From NCBI GenBank assembly GCA_900753315.1, contig CAADYP010000003.1:4960-68959 (forward strand): a stretch of DNA of 64,000 nt, written 5' to 3'. Shown piece by piece: positions 48,906 through 57,016 of the stretch (position 1 is its first letter; every line of letters starts with the position of its first letter). Source of the DNA: Clostridia bacterium. GTDB taxonomy: Bacteria > Bacillota > Clostridia > Christensenellales > UBA1242. The position numbers were made by a program, and so were the translations under genes. The notes under the pieces were generated by a model. It was given only the letters and a program-made list of their open reading frames with translations, was not told the origin of the DNA and searched no databases.

Positions 48906-51083
48906 ATGTTTTTGTTTGCAAAAATAATAATTGACCAAGATGCAAAAGCACTTGACAGAGTCTTTGAATATAGCATTCCTGATGACATGGAAGTTGAAGT
49001 TGGAGAAAGGGTGATTGTTCCATTTGGGAGCAGATATCTCCAAGGTTTTATTGTTGGATTTGAAGATAAAAGTGAATATGATGCAAGCAAAATCAAACCT
49101 ATCACAAGAAAAATCGAAAATTTTCCCGTGATAAAAAAAGAAATGCTTGACCTTATGTTTTTTATGGCGGACAAATTGCATTTAAAATTGGCAAGCATTT
49201 TGAGACTCTTTTTGCCAAGTGAAATGCGCACTGACAAAATCAAAGAACTGGTGGTAAGGTATGCAAAACTTGCCGAAAATTTTGTTTTGCCTGCACTTCG
49301 AGCAAAAAAACAACTTGACATCGTTTACTTTTTGCAAGAAAATGGCGAGCAAAAATTTTCTGAACTTTCTGAAAAATTTGGTTATGCTCCACTTTCCACA
49401 TTGGTGAAAAATGGAACAGTTTTGGTTGAAGAACGCCAAGAAAACAGAATGCCAGTTTATGACAAGATTGAAAATACACATAGGACCTTGACTCCACTTC
49501 AACAAAGAGCTGTTGACACAATTTGTGAGAACAAAACCTATCTTTTGCATGGTGTTACAGGAAGTGGCAAAACTGAAGTTTATATGAATTTGATTGAGAA
49601 ACAACTTTCTCTTGGGAAAACTGCACTTATGCTCGTGCCAGAAATTTCCCTTACGCCACAAGTTTTGGCAAATTTCAAAGCAAGATTTGGGGAAAATGTT
49701 GCGCTTATTCATAGCGGACTTTCTGCCGGTGAACGTTTTGATGAATGGAAGAGAATTTTCTTTGGTGAAGCGAAAGTTGTTGTTGGTGCAAGGTCGGCAA
49801 TTTTTACGCCACTTGAAAATTTGGGGATTATCATTATTGACGAAGAACACGAGCAGAGTTATGTGTCAGAAAGCAATCCAAGATACGACACACATATGGT
49901 GGCGGAGTTTAGACAAAAATACAACAACTGCACGCTTGTATTGGGAAGTGCTACCCCATCAATTGACAGTTATTCAAAAGCGATTGATGGGCAATACAAA
50001 CTTGTAGAGATGCCAGTGCGTGTAAATGGCATGGAGATGCCTAAAATTGTTGTTGTTGATATGCTTTTGGAGATGCAACAAGGAAATAACCAAATTTTTT
50101 CTATTCCACTTTATTATGAATTGAAAAATGTCATTGAGCAGAAAAAACAAGCTATGATTTTCATAAACAGAAGAGGTTTTTCATCATTTCAGCGTTGTAG
50201 ACAGTGTGGTTATGTAGCAAAATGCACGGATTGTGATGTGTCGCTTGTTTATCATAGATTTGAAAACAAATTGAAATGTCATTATTGTGGAAAAAGGTAT
50301 AAGGCACTCGATGTCTGTCCAAGTTGTGGAAGTCGTGACATCAAACAGGGTGCGGTAGGAACCGAGAGAGTTGTTGAAGAACTCCATAAATTGTTTCCAG
50401 ATGTTAGAATTTTGAGAATGGACAATGACACTACTGCAAAAAAGAATGGTCACAGAGAGATTTTAAACGAATTTAGAAACACAAAACCTGCAATTTTGGT
50501 GGGAACTCAAATGATTGCAAAAGGACATGACTTTGAAGATGTAGTGCTTGTAGGAATTATTGATGCTGACCAAAGCTTGTATCAAGCGGATTATCGAAGC
50601 ATTGAGCGAACATTCCAGCTTATCACACAAGTTGCGGGGCGAGCCGGCAGAAGTGCAACTCAAGGCAGAGTAATTTTGCAAACTTACAGTCCACGACATT
50701 ATGTTTATCGCTTTGCGGTCAACTATGACTATAAAGGATTTTTTAAAAAAGAGGCAAACTTGAGAAAGGTTACAAACTTTCCGCCTTATGCACGCATAGT
50801 GAGAATTTTGTTTTCACACGAAAATGAAAATACAGTAGCGACAGAGTGTAAAGTGTGCTATAATAAAGTCAAAGAAATAAAAGAAAAGTATCCAGACGAT
50901 TTTGTTTATCTTGATGTTATGAAAGCACCGTTAAACAAAATTAAAAACAAATTTCGTTACCAAATCATGATGCGTTTTAAACTCGGAAAAGCGGACGAGA
51001 TTGAAAAACAAATTTTTGACTGTGTTGATGAAAAATGCAAGAGTTCGGTATTTTTTGAAATAAATCCAAACAATTTGAGTTAA
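48906..51083 (+). CDS. priA: Primosomal replication restart helicase PriA
   Basis: PriA reloads the replisome at stalled forks. The 725 residues have an N-terminal DNA-binding domain (residues 1-100), the Walker A site GVTGSGKTEVY near 219, DEEH near 309, and the helicase C domain with eight zinc cysteines (CRQCGYVAKCTDC and CHYCGKRY, CPSCG near 430-480). GGGAGA precedes the ATG. It heads the priA-def-fmt-rlmN-rsgA group, all on the plus strand. Confidence 0.97.
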   Translation: MFLFAKIIIDQDAKALDRVFEYSIPDDMEVEVGERVIVPFGSRYLQGFIVGFEDKSEYDASKIKPITRKIENFPVIKKEMLDLMFFMADKLHLKLASILRLFLPSEMRTDKIKELVVRYAKLAENFVLPALRAKKQLDIVYFLQENGEQKFSELSEKFGYAPLSTLVKNGTVLVEERQENRMPVYDKIENTHRTLTPLQQRAVDTICENKTYLLHGVTGSGKTEVYMNLIEKQLSLGKTALMLVPEISLTPQVLANFKARFGENVALIHSGLSAGERFDEWKRIFFGEAKVVVGARSAIFTPLENLGIIIIDEEHEQSYVSESNPRYDTHMVAEFRQKYNNCTLVLGSATPSIDSYSKAIDGQYKLVEMPVRVNGMEMPKIVVVDMLLEMQQGNNQIFSIPLYYELKNVIEQKKQAMIFINRRGFSSFQRCRQCGYVAKCTDCDVSLVYHRFENKLKCHYCGKRYKALDVCPSCGSRDIKQGAVGTERVVEELHKLFPDVRILRMDNDTTAKKNGHREILNEFRNTKPAILVGTQMIAKGHDFEDVVLVGIIDADQSLYQADYRSIERTFQLITQVAGRAGRSATQGRVILQTYSPRHYVYRFAVNYDYKGFFKKEANLRKVTNFPPYARIVRILFSHENENTVATECKVCYNKVKEIKEKYPDDFVYLDVMKAPLNKIKNKFRYQIMMRFKLGKADEIEKQIFDCVDEKCKSSVFFEINPNNLS

Positions 51084-51107
51084 AAGTAAATAAATAGGAG
51101 AATAACA

Positions 51108-51584
51108 ATGGCGACAAGAAAAATTGTAGTTTTAGGAAATGAAACATTGAGAAAAGTGTCAAAACCTGTTGTGGCATTTGATGATGCACTTGGGATTTTG
51201 CTTGATGATATGAAAACAACAATGCTTGAAAAAAAAGGCGTTGGTATTTCTGCGGTGCAAGTGGGAGTTCTTAGACGTGCGATTGTGATTGAACTTGAAC
51301 CTAAAAAATATCTTGAAATAATCAATCCAGAAATCGTTAAAACAAAGGGCAAAATTTGTGACACAGAAGGCTGTTTGAGTGTTCCAGGATTTTTCACTGA
51401 AGTGCCAAGACCAAAGTATGTCAAAATCACTGCACAGGATAGACATGGAAATTCATTTGAATTTGAAGCGGAAGATTTTTTGGCAAGATGTGTTTGCCAC
51501 GAAATTGACCACCTGAATGGAGTGCTTTTTGTTGATTTGACAAAAGAAGGCAGACTTTATAAAAAGGAGCATGGAGTAATCTAA
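51108..51584 (+). CDS. def: Peptide deformylase
   Basis: Def removes the formyl group from new proteins. The 158 residues show the three motifs: GVGISAVQVG (usual GxGLAAxQ, changed in the middle), EGCLSVPG with the metal Cys, and HEIDHLNG with the two His and the catalytic Glu. AGGAG precedes the ATG. The stop overlaps the fmt ATG by one base. Confidence 0.96.
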   Translation: MATRKIVVLGNETLRKVSKPVVAFDDALGILLDDMKTTMLEKKGVGISAVQVGVLRRAIVIELEPKKYLEIINPEIVKTKGKICDTEGCLSVPGFFTEVPRPKYVKITAQDRHGNSFEFEAEDFLARCVCHEIDHLNGVLFVDLTKEGRLYKKEHGVI

Positions 51585-52498
51585 TGAAAATTTTGTTTTT
51601 TGGAACACCAAGATTCGCAGAAATTGTGTTTGAAGGATTGATTGAAAGTGAGTTTGAAGTAACCGGTTTGGTTTGCCAAAATGACAAGCCAGCAGGAAGA
51701 GGTAACAAAATGCAGACTCCACATATTGTTGAGATTGCCAAGTCTCATAACATTCCTGTTTATCAATTTGAAAAAATTAGAGAACATATTGAAGATTTCA
51801 AAAACATTGATTATGATTTGGCTGTTACTGCGTCTTACGGAAAAATTTTGCCAAAAAGTTTTTTGGATTTGAAACCTTGCATAAATGTTCATCCTTCACT
51901 TTTGCCAAAATATAGGGGTGCTACACCAATTCAAAGTGCACTCTTAAATGGTGACACAGAGACGGGTGTCACAATCATGAAAACAGAAGTTGGCATGGAC
52001 GATGGGGACATTTTTGTGCAAAGAAGAGTGGAAGTTTTGCCAGAAGAAGATTATTTGTCACTTTTGGACAGACTTGCATATATTGGACTTGACCTTTTGC
52101 TTGAAACTCTGAGAAAAATCGAAAATGGCACTGCTGTCCGCACAAAACAAGACGACAGCAAAGCGACTTTTGTAAAACTTATTCAAAAAGAAGATGGACT
52201 TCTTGATTTTTCTATGCCAGTTGCGAGTCTTGTAAACAAGGTTAGAGCATTTGTAGAGTCTCCGGTTGCTTACTTTTTCTTGGGTGAAGACAGAATAAAG
52301 GTCTACAAAGCAAAGGTTGGTGATATGACCATATCTGCACCTGTTGGACAAATTTTGTGCACAAAAAAGAGATTTTTAATTCAAGCCTGTGATGGTGTTT
52401 TTGAAGTTTTGCGTTGCCAAAATGCTGGTGGAAAGACTATGGATGCGGCAAGTTTTTTGAATGGTTATAGATTTAAACAAATGGCGGTGAGCAAATGA
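51584..52498 (+). CDS. fmt: Methionyl-tRNA formyltransferase
   Basis: Fmt formylates the initiator Met-tRNA with 10-formyl-tetrahydrofolate. The 304 residues begin MKILFFGTPRFAEIVFEGL. The active-site region is CINVHPSLLPKYRGATPIQ near 102-120, followed by TGVTIMKTEVGMDDGDIF. The C-terminal OB domain is present. It overlaps def by 1 base and rlmN by 4. Confidence 0.97.
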   Translation: MKILFFGTPRFAEIVFEGLIESEFEVTGLVCQNDKPAGRGNKMQTPHIVEIAKSHNIPVYQFEKIREHIEDFKNIDYDLAVTASYGKILPKSFLDLKPCINVHPSLLPKYRGATPIQSALLNGDTETGVTIMKTEVGMDDGDIFVQRRVEVLPEEDYLSLLDRLAYIGLDLLLETLRKIENGTAVRTKQDDSKATFVKLIQKEDGLLDFSMPVASLVNKVRAFVESPVAYFFLGEDRIKVYKAKVGDMTISAPVGQILCTKKRFLIQACDGVFEVLRCQNAGGKTMDAASFLNGYRFKQMAVSK

Positions 52499-53523
52499 TT
52501 TTAGACTTAAATTATCAAGAAATTTGTGAATATGTTGCTGCTTTGGGAGAGCCGAAATTTAGAGCAAAACAACTCTATGAGGGCTGTATGTTGGGCAAAA
52601 AATTGGAAGAGATTTCAAATCTTCCAAAGTCTTTTAAAGAGAAAATTGAGAAAGATTATCCAAAATATGAAGTTGTCGCACATTTAGTTTCAAAAGATGA
52701 AACGCAAAAAATTGCTTTAAAATTTCCTGATGGAAGCATTGTTGAAAGTGTTTTGCTTAAATATAAATATGGTTACACTGTCTGCGTTTCAACACAAGTT
52801 GGGTGTCGTATGGGTTGCAAATTTTGTGCTTCAACTCTCAATGGCTTGAAAAGAAATTTGACGCCAGGAGAAATTTTGCTTCAAGTTTTGCATTTCAATC
52901 ATTTGCTTGGTGGAACTCTTAAAGAAAGAAAAGTTACAAATGTTGTGTTGATGGGTTGTGGAGAACCGCTTGACAACTATGATAATGTCACAAAATTTTT
53001 GAGACTTATTTCTGCCGAAGAGGGATTGAATATCAGTCAAAGAAACATCTCACTTTCAACTTGCGGGATTGTACCAAACATTTACAAACTTGCAGATGAT
53101 GGTTTTTCAGTAACATTGACAATCTCATTGCACGCACCAAATGATGAACTCCGAAAGACAATTATGCCGATTGCAAATGCTTACAAGATTGAAGAAATTT
53201 TGAAAGCATGTGATTATTATTTTGACAAAACAGGAAGAAGAATAGCATTTGAATATTCTCTTATTTCTGGCGTGAATGACACTGACCAATGTATTGAAGA
53301 ATTGGCATCTATTTTGCATGGGCGCTCTTGCCATGTCAACTTGATTCCGCTCAATTCTGTAAAAGAAAAATCATTGATTGGAGCAACAAGAAAACGTGGT
53401 TATATGCTTGCTGGAAAACTTGAAAAATTGGGCATAAGTGCAACAGTTAGACGCACTATGGGAGAAGACATAGAAGGGGCTTGCGGTCAACTCCGAAACA
53501 GAGTCGGAGGTGAAAATGCATAG
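52495..53523 (+). CDS. rlmN: Dual rRNA/tRNA methyltransferase RlmN
   Basis: RlmN is a radical SAM enzyme that methylates A2503 of 23S rRNA and A37 of some tRNAs. The 342 residues hold the Fe-S motif CRMGCKFC near 102-109, and the second catalytic Cys in EGACGQL near 333. SAM-binding motifs such as GCGEPLDN are present. It directly follows fmt; rsmB, which usually stands between them, is missing. Confidence 0.96.
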   Translation: MILDLNYQEICEYVAALGEPKFRAKQLYEGCMLGKKLEEISNLPKSFKEKIEKDYPKYEVVAHLVSKDETQKIALKFPDGSIVESVLLKYKYGYTVCVSTQVGCRMGCKFCASTLNGLKRNLTPGEILLQVLHFNHLLGGTLKERKVTNVVLMGCGEPLDNYDNVTKFLRLISAEEGLNISQRNISLSTCGIVPNIYKLADDGFSVTLTISLHAPNDELRKTIMPIANAYKIEEILKACDYYFDKTGRRIAFEYSLISGVNDTDQCIEELASILHGRSCHVNLIPLNSVKEKSLIGATRKRGYMLAGKLEKLGISATVRRTMGEDIEGACGQLRNRVGGENA

Positions 53524-54364
53524 AGGTTTGGTGCTTAAAAAACAAGCAAATTTGTTTACTATAAAACTTGAAAATGGGCAAATATTTGATTGTGTGGCAC
53601 GAAAAACGCTCAAAAAAGATGGGGTTTTTGTCGGCGATTATGTGGTGCTTGACGATGCTTTGGCTGTGTCAAAAATTGAAAAAAGAAAAAACATTCTCAT
53701 TCGTCCACCTGTGGCAAACATTGACAAAATGTTTATTGTGGTTGCACCAATCCCAAAGCCTGATTTATATACTATTGACAAATTGGTTTTGTTTTGTGTC
53801 TTAAATTCAATCAAACCTGTCATCTGTGTAAACAAAAGTGATTTGGACTTGAAATGTTGCGAAGATATCAAAAAAATATACAAAGACATTTTGCCTGTTT
53901 TGATTTTTTCTAGCCTTGATGAAACAGTTTTGAAATTAAAAAATGAGATAAAGGGAATTTGTGTTCTTGCTGGTCAGAGTGCGGTTGGGAAATCTTCAAT
54001 TATAAACGCTTTAAAAAAAGAGTCCGTTTGTGAAGTTGGTGATTTTAGCAAGAAAATTGAAAGAGGAAAACAAACCACACGAACAGTCCAACTTTTTGAT
54101 TTTGGTGATAACAACTATTTGGCTGATACGGCTGGATTTTCAAAACTTGATGAAAGTTTGCTTGATTTGAAAGACAATGAAATAAAAAATTATTATCCAG
54201 AGTTTTTGAAATATGCAAGTGAGTGCAAGTATAAAAGTTGTGCACACACAAGTGGAAAAGATTGCAAAGTTTTTGAAGCTGTGCAAAGTGGCAAAATTTC
54301 AAGAGAGAGATATGAAAATTATTTGAAATTGTATAACATAATTAAAAGTATAAAAAAATATTAA
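53516..54364 (+). CDS. rsgA: Ribosome small-subunit biogenesis GTPase RsgA
   Basis: RsgA is a circularly permuted GTPase that checks late 30S assembly. The start at ATG 53516 follows GGAGG inside rlmN. The 282 residues have an N-terminal OB domain, then the G4 motif VNKSDL, the G1 motif GQSAVGKSSIINAL, the G3 motif DTAGF and the zinc finger CKYKSCAHTSGKDC. The Stp and PrkC genes usually found just upstream are absent. Confidence 0.96.
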   Translation: MHRGLVLKKQANLFTIKLENGQIFDCVARKTLKKDGVFVGDYVVLDDALAVSKIEKRKNILIRPPVANIDKMFIVVAPIPKPDLYTIDKLVLFCVLNSIKPVICVNKSDLDLKCCEDIKKIYKDILPVLIFSSLDETVLKLKNEIKGICVLAGQSAVGKSSIINALKKESVCEVGDFSKKIERGKQTTRTVQLFDFGDNNYLADTAGFSKLDESLLDLKDNEIKNYYPEFLKYASECKYKSCAHTSGKDCKVFEAVQSGKISRERYENYLKLYNIIKSIKKY

Positions 54365-54371
54365 TAAGGTT

Positions 54372-54399
54372 TTGCAAAAAGACAAAATTTTGCTAAAAT
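54372..54399 (+). promoter_or_regulatory. Promoter of rpe
   Basis: TTGCAA (54372-54377), a 16-base spacer and TAAAAT (54394-54399), followed by TAGGAG and the ATG. Confidence 0.65.
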
Positions 54400-54415
54400 A
54401 AAAGTAGGAGTTTTT

Positions 54416-55084
54416 ATGAAAAAGAGAATTGACATTGCGGTTTCGACAGACCCAATCAGTGATTATCAAAACATTATTGAATACGCAAAACAGATGCAGG
54501 GGTATGCAGATTTTTTGCATTGTGACATAATGAACGAAAACTTTGTTCAAAAAAATACTTATGATTACAATTTGCTCAAAAATATAAATAGAAACAGCTT
54601 GATTATGCTTGATGTCCATTTGATGGTAAATGAGCCAACAAATGATATTCCCAAATATATTGAAGCGGGTGCAAATATTTTGACCGTGCATTATGAAGCA
54701 TTTGAGAACAAAGAAGATTTGGTCAATGTAATTGATTTTATCAAACAAAACCATACGCTTGCCGGAATTTCTTTGAAACCAAGCACACCTTTCAAGGATG
54801 TTAGGTCTTTTGCATTTAACTGTGATGTTGTTTTGATTATGGGTGTTGAGCCTGGTGCAAGCGGTCAAACAATTTTGCCAGAAACTTTTGAAAAGGTTAA
54901 AGAAATTGCAGCCTTTAGACAAGACAACAATTTGCGTTTCAAAATTGAGTTTGACGGTGGCGTAAATCCAGAGACAGCAAAGAAATTGATAGAAAATGGT
55001 GTTGACATCTTGGTCAGTGGCTCTTATGTTTACAACAGCAAAAACCGTCAAGAAGCAATAAAAACTCTCAAATGCGAAGAGTAA
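54416..55084 (+). CDS. rpe: Ribulose-phosphate 3-epimerase (divergent)
   Basis: Rpe interconverts ribulose 5-phosphate and xylulose 5-phosphate. The 222 residues show the TIM-barrel motifs in changed form: HCDIMNENF (usually HxDxMDGxF), LDVHLMV, ISLKPSTP, MGVEPGASGQ (usually PGFGGQ) and EFDGGVNPETA with the second catalytic Asp. The catalytic Asps and His are kept. It follows rsgA after 51 bases, as in other Firmicutes. Confidence 0.9.
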   Translation: MKKRIDIAVSTDPISDYQNIIEYAKQMQGYADFLHCDIMNENFVQKNTYDYNLLKNINRNSLIMLDVHLMVNEPTNDIPKYIEAGANILTVHYEAFENKEDLVNVIDFIKQNHTLAGISLKPSTPFKDVRSFAFNCDVVLIMGVEPGASGQTILPETFEKVKEIAAFRQDNNLRFKIEFDGGVNPETAKKLIENGVDILVSGSYVYNSKNRQEAIKTLKCEE

Positions 55085-55091
55085 AAACATG

Positions 55092-55115
55092 AAACAGGCG
55101 AGTCCTGTTTTTTTA
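55092..55115 (+). terminator. Terminator after rpe
   Basis: AAACAGG pairs with CCTGTTT around CGAGT and is followed by TTTT. Confidence 0.8.
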
Positions 55116-55123
55116 TCATAATC

Positions 55124-55152
55124 TTGACAACAAAATCATTGGTGGGTATAAT
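55124..55152 (+). promoter_or_regulatory. Perfect consensus promoter of the GGDEF gene
   Basis: TTGACA (55124-55129), a 17-base spacer and TATAAT (55147-55152). Confidence 0.92.
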
Positions 55153-55189
55153 TAAACCATAAATTTACTTTTGATTTTGAGGTGAGAAA

Positions 55190-55630
55190 TTGTTTATTTC
55201 TAGGAAAAGATATAACGAACTTATTCGCCTATCGTTTTTTGATGAGGCAACTGGGTTTTATAATAGAAATTGGTTTGAAAAACATTATATCCAACATCTT
55301 CAAAGAGGAACTATGAGTTTAGCTGTAATTGATATCAATAATTTGAAAACAACAAATGACAATCATGGACATTGGAAAGGTGACATTTTGATACAACAGA
55401 TTGGGAAAAAATTATCAAATTATTCTACAGTTGTGCGTTGGGGTGGAGATGAATTTTTCTGCATAATAAAAGACAAAAAGATGTTTGCAGAAATATGCAA
55501 AAATCAAGATGATTTCGCCTATGCATACAAATTTGATTTTGATTGTAAGGACATCAAAGATGTTATTGTAGAACTTGATAGGCAAATGTATGATTGCAAG
55601 CAAAATCAAAAGAGAACAAACAAAGAATAA
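55190..55630 (+). CDS. Stand-alone GGDEF protein (putative diguanylate cyclase)
   Basis: The 146-residue protein starts from TTG 55190 after GAGGTGA. It is one GGDEF domain with no sensor or membrane part: FFDEATGFYNRNWFEKHY at the start, DINNLKTTNDNHGHWKGD and RWGGDEFFCII. The GGDEF signature is intact, so it may make cyclic di-GMP. The part after it is shorter than usual and lacks the usual VTxSIGxA stretch. No EAL or PilZ partner is in the window. It has a strong promoter and its own terminator. Confidence 0.85.
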   Translation: MFISRKRYNELIRLSFFDEATGFYNRNWFEKHYIQHLQRGTMSLAVIDINNLKTTNDNHGHWKGDILIQQIGKKLSNYSTVVRWGGDEFFCIIKDKKMFAEICKNQDDFAYAYKFDFDCKDIKDVIVELDRQMYDCKQNQKRTNKE

Positions 55631-55663
55631 AAAAGAAGAGACGACATTGTCTCTTCTTTTTTT
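55629..55663. terminator. Two-way terminator after the GGDEF gene
   Basis: AAAAAGAAGAGAC pairs with GTCTCTTCTTTTT around a 6-base loop. It ends in T on both strands and separates the convergent GGDEF and paralog 4 genes. Confidence 0.9.
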
Positions 55664-55701
55664 GTAATTTGATAAATAGATTTGAACCTTTGTCCAATGA
55701 G

Positions 55702-56085
55702 TTAAGAGTTGTAATTGTAAGGTGTTTTGTTCTTTTTTTCGCCAAGGAGATTAATAATATAACCATTTTCTACTTTGCACCACCAACTAGGGTTGTTTTT
55801 AGGAATTGCTTCTAACAAGTCATTGTCAGTAATATCACTTTCTTCTAAAAGTTCCAAGTCTTTAATTTTGATAGGTATTGAAATGTCATCTTTCAATTCT
55901 TTCATATGTTTTTCAAACCAAGATTTATCATCCTTGTGTTGATAGAAATTTTCATCAATAAAATTGACATAAAATTCATCATCTCTTATTTCTGCACTAA
56001 TTATTCTGCCAATTCTTCCACATTTTAATCCCAAATTGACATAATTTTTATCATTAATTAATTTTACTTTGTCTAAATATTTCAT
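55702..56085 (-). CDS. Small paralog 4 of the WWCKVENGY family (lone copy)
   Basis: This 127-residue protein is related to the three at 34.9-36.0 kb. The N-terminal part (MKYLDKVKLINDKNYVN, SAEIRDDEFYVNFID) is closest to paralog 2. The C-terminus NPSWWCKVENGYIINLLGE is shared, then KKNKTPYNYNS instead of KKNKIPYDYKS. It stands 19 kb away from the others with no partner gene. No good Shine-Dalgarno site is seen; a TATATT box lies 12 bases upstream of the ATG. The function is unknown. Confidence 0.78.
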   Translation of the reverse strand: MKYLDKVKLINDKNYVNLGLKCGRIGRIISAEIRDDEFYVNFIDENFYQHKDDKSWFEKHMKELKDDISIPIKIKDLELLEESDITDNDLLEAIPKNNPSWWCKVENGYIINLLGEKKNKTPYNYNS

Positions 56086-56223
56086 TTTAATGAAGATAAT
56101 ATATCCTTTCTTATTTTTTCAAATACATCCATATTATATTCCTTTTCCTTTTATTTTTCAAGTCAAAGAGATTGTAAAACGAAAATTTGGAAAGTTCAAG
56201 AAGTCGTGCCAAAATTTTAGAAG

Positions 56224-56252
56224 AAAAAAATCGAACAACAAAGTGTTCGATT
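56224..56252 (-). terminator. Terminator of tRNA-Glu
   Basis: AATCGAACA (56229-56237) pairs with TGTTCGATT (56244-56252). On the minus strand it is followed by T. Confidence 0.8.
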
Positions 56253-56261
56253 GAGATTTAT

Positions 56262-56336
56262 TGGTAGTCCCAAGGGGAATCGAACCCCTGATTCCGCCGT
56301 GAGAGGGCGGCGTCTTAACCGCTTGACCATGGGACC
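56262..56336 (-). tRNA. tRNA-Glu (anticodon CTC)
   Basis: The reverse complement folds as a 75-base tRNA with acceptor GGTCCCA/TGGGACT, the anticodon stem CCGCC/GGCGG, the loop CTCTCAC (anticodon CTC) and an encoded CCA. The T-arm GGGGTTCGATTCCCC is regular. Confidence 0.93.
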
Positions 56337-56558
56337 ATGTTTAAGCCTTTTTATATTAGCATTAAATCAAAAAAAAAGCAATAAAAATTTCAAAATAATC
56401 AAATTTTTGTTATTTATAACATATTTTTTGATGTCGAAATGTGGCGTTTTTAAGTTTTAAAAAATATTTAAAAATTTTGAACAATTATTGAATTTTACTT
56501 GTTTTTAATTAAAATAAATGCTAAAATACAATGTATAAAATAAAACTGGAGCAGTGCA

Positions 56559-56984
56559 ATGAAATTAAAAAAGTCTGTAAACAAGTTTTACAGAAAAATC
56601 AAGCTGATTATTTACAAAAATATGTTTGATAGAATCAAGGATAAGGAAGAGTCGTTGTCATCTTCTGAATATTTTTGTCTTGAGTGCATTTATCTTATGG
56701 AAAATCCAACGATATCTCAATTTGCAAATTTTCTCGACATTTCTTCACCAAATGCGACTTACAAAGTAAAACAACTTATCAAAAAAGGATTTATTACAAA
56801 AGAAAAATCAGAAAAAGACAAAAGAGAATATTATCTTAAACCTACACAAAAGTTTTTCGACTTCTATGAAAACAAAGATGACTATGTTATTATCAACAAC
56901 TTCAAGCAAACTTTAAACAAAAAAGAATGTAAAAAAATTGATAAAATTATGAAAATTCTTACCGAACAAATCAAAGAAAATTAA
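56559..56984 (+). CDS. MarR-like winged-helix regulator
   Basis: The protein has 141 residues and GGAG ahead of the ATG. The middle is a winged helix: SSSEYFCLECIYLMENPTIS, then FLDISSPNATYKVKQLIKKGF (recognition helix) and the wing EKSEKDKREYYLKPT. The flanking helices should make the dimer. The MarR family responds to small molecules or redox, but the signal is not visible here. It stands alone after tRNA-Glu, and its terminator is shared with the convergent glmM. Confidence 0.85.
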   Translation: MKLKKSVNKFYRKIKLIIYKNMFDRIKDKEESLSSSEYFCLECIYLMENPTISQFANFLDISSPNATYKVKQLIKKGFITKEKSEKDKREYYLKPTQKFFDFYENKDDYVIINNFKQTLNKKECKKIDKIMKILTEQIKEN

Positions 56985-57016
56985 AAAATATAACCAATTA
57001 AATGGTTATATTTTTT
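56983..57016. terminator. Two-way terminator between the MarR-like gene and glmM
   Basis: AAAAAATATAACCA pairs with TGGTTATATTTTTT. It overlaps both stop codons. Confidence 0.85.

Noticed and set aside
54299..55090. A 263-codon open frame on the minus strand
   Set aside because: It is antisense to rpe, low in charged residues and has no family features.
56086..56260. Possible gene or RNA between paralog 4 and tRNA-Glu
   Set aside because: Besides the tRNA terminator there is only A/T-rich sequence without a frame, ribosome site or stable structure.
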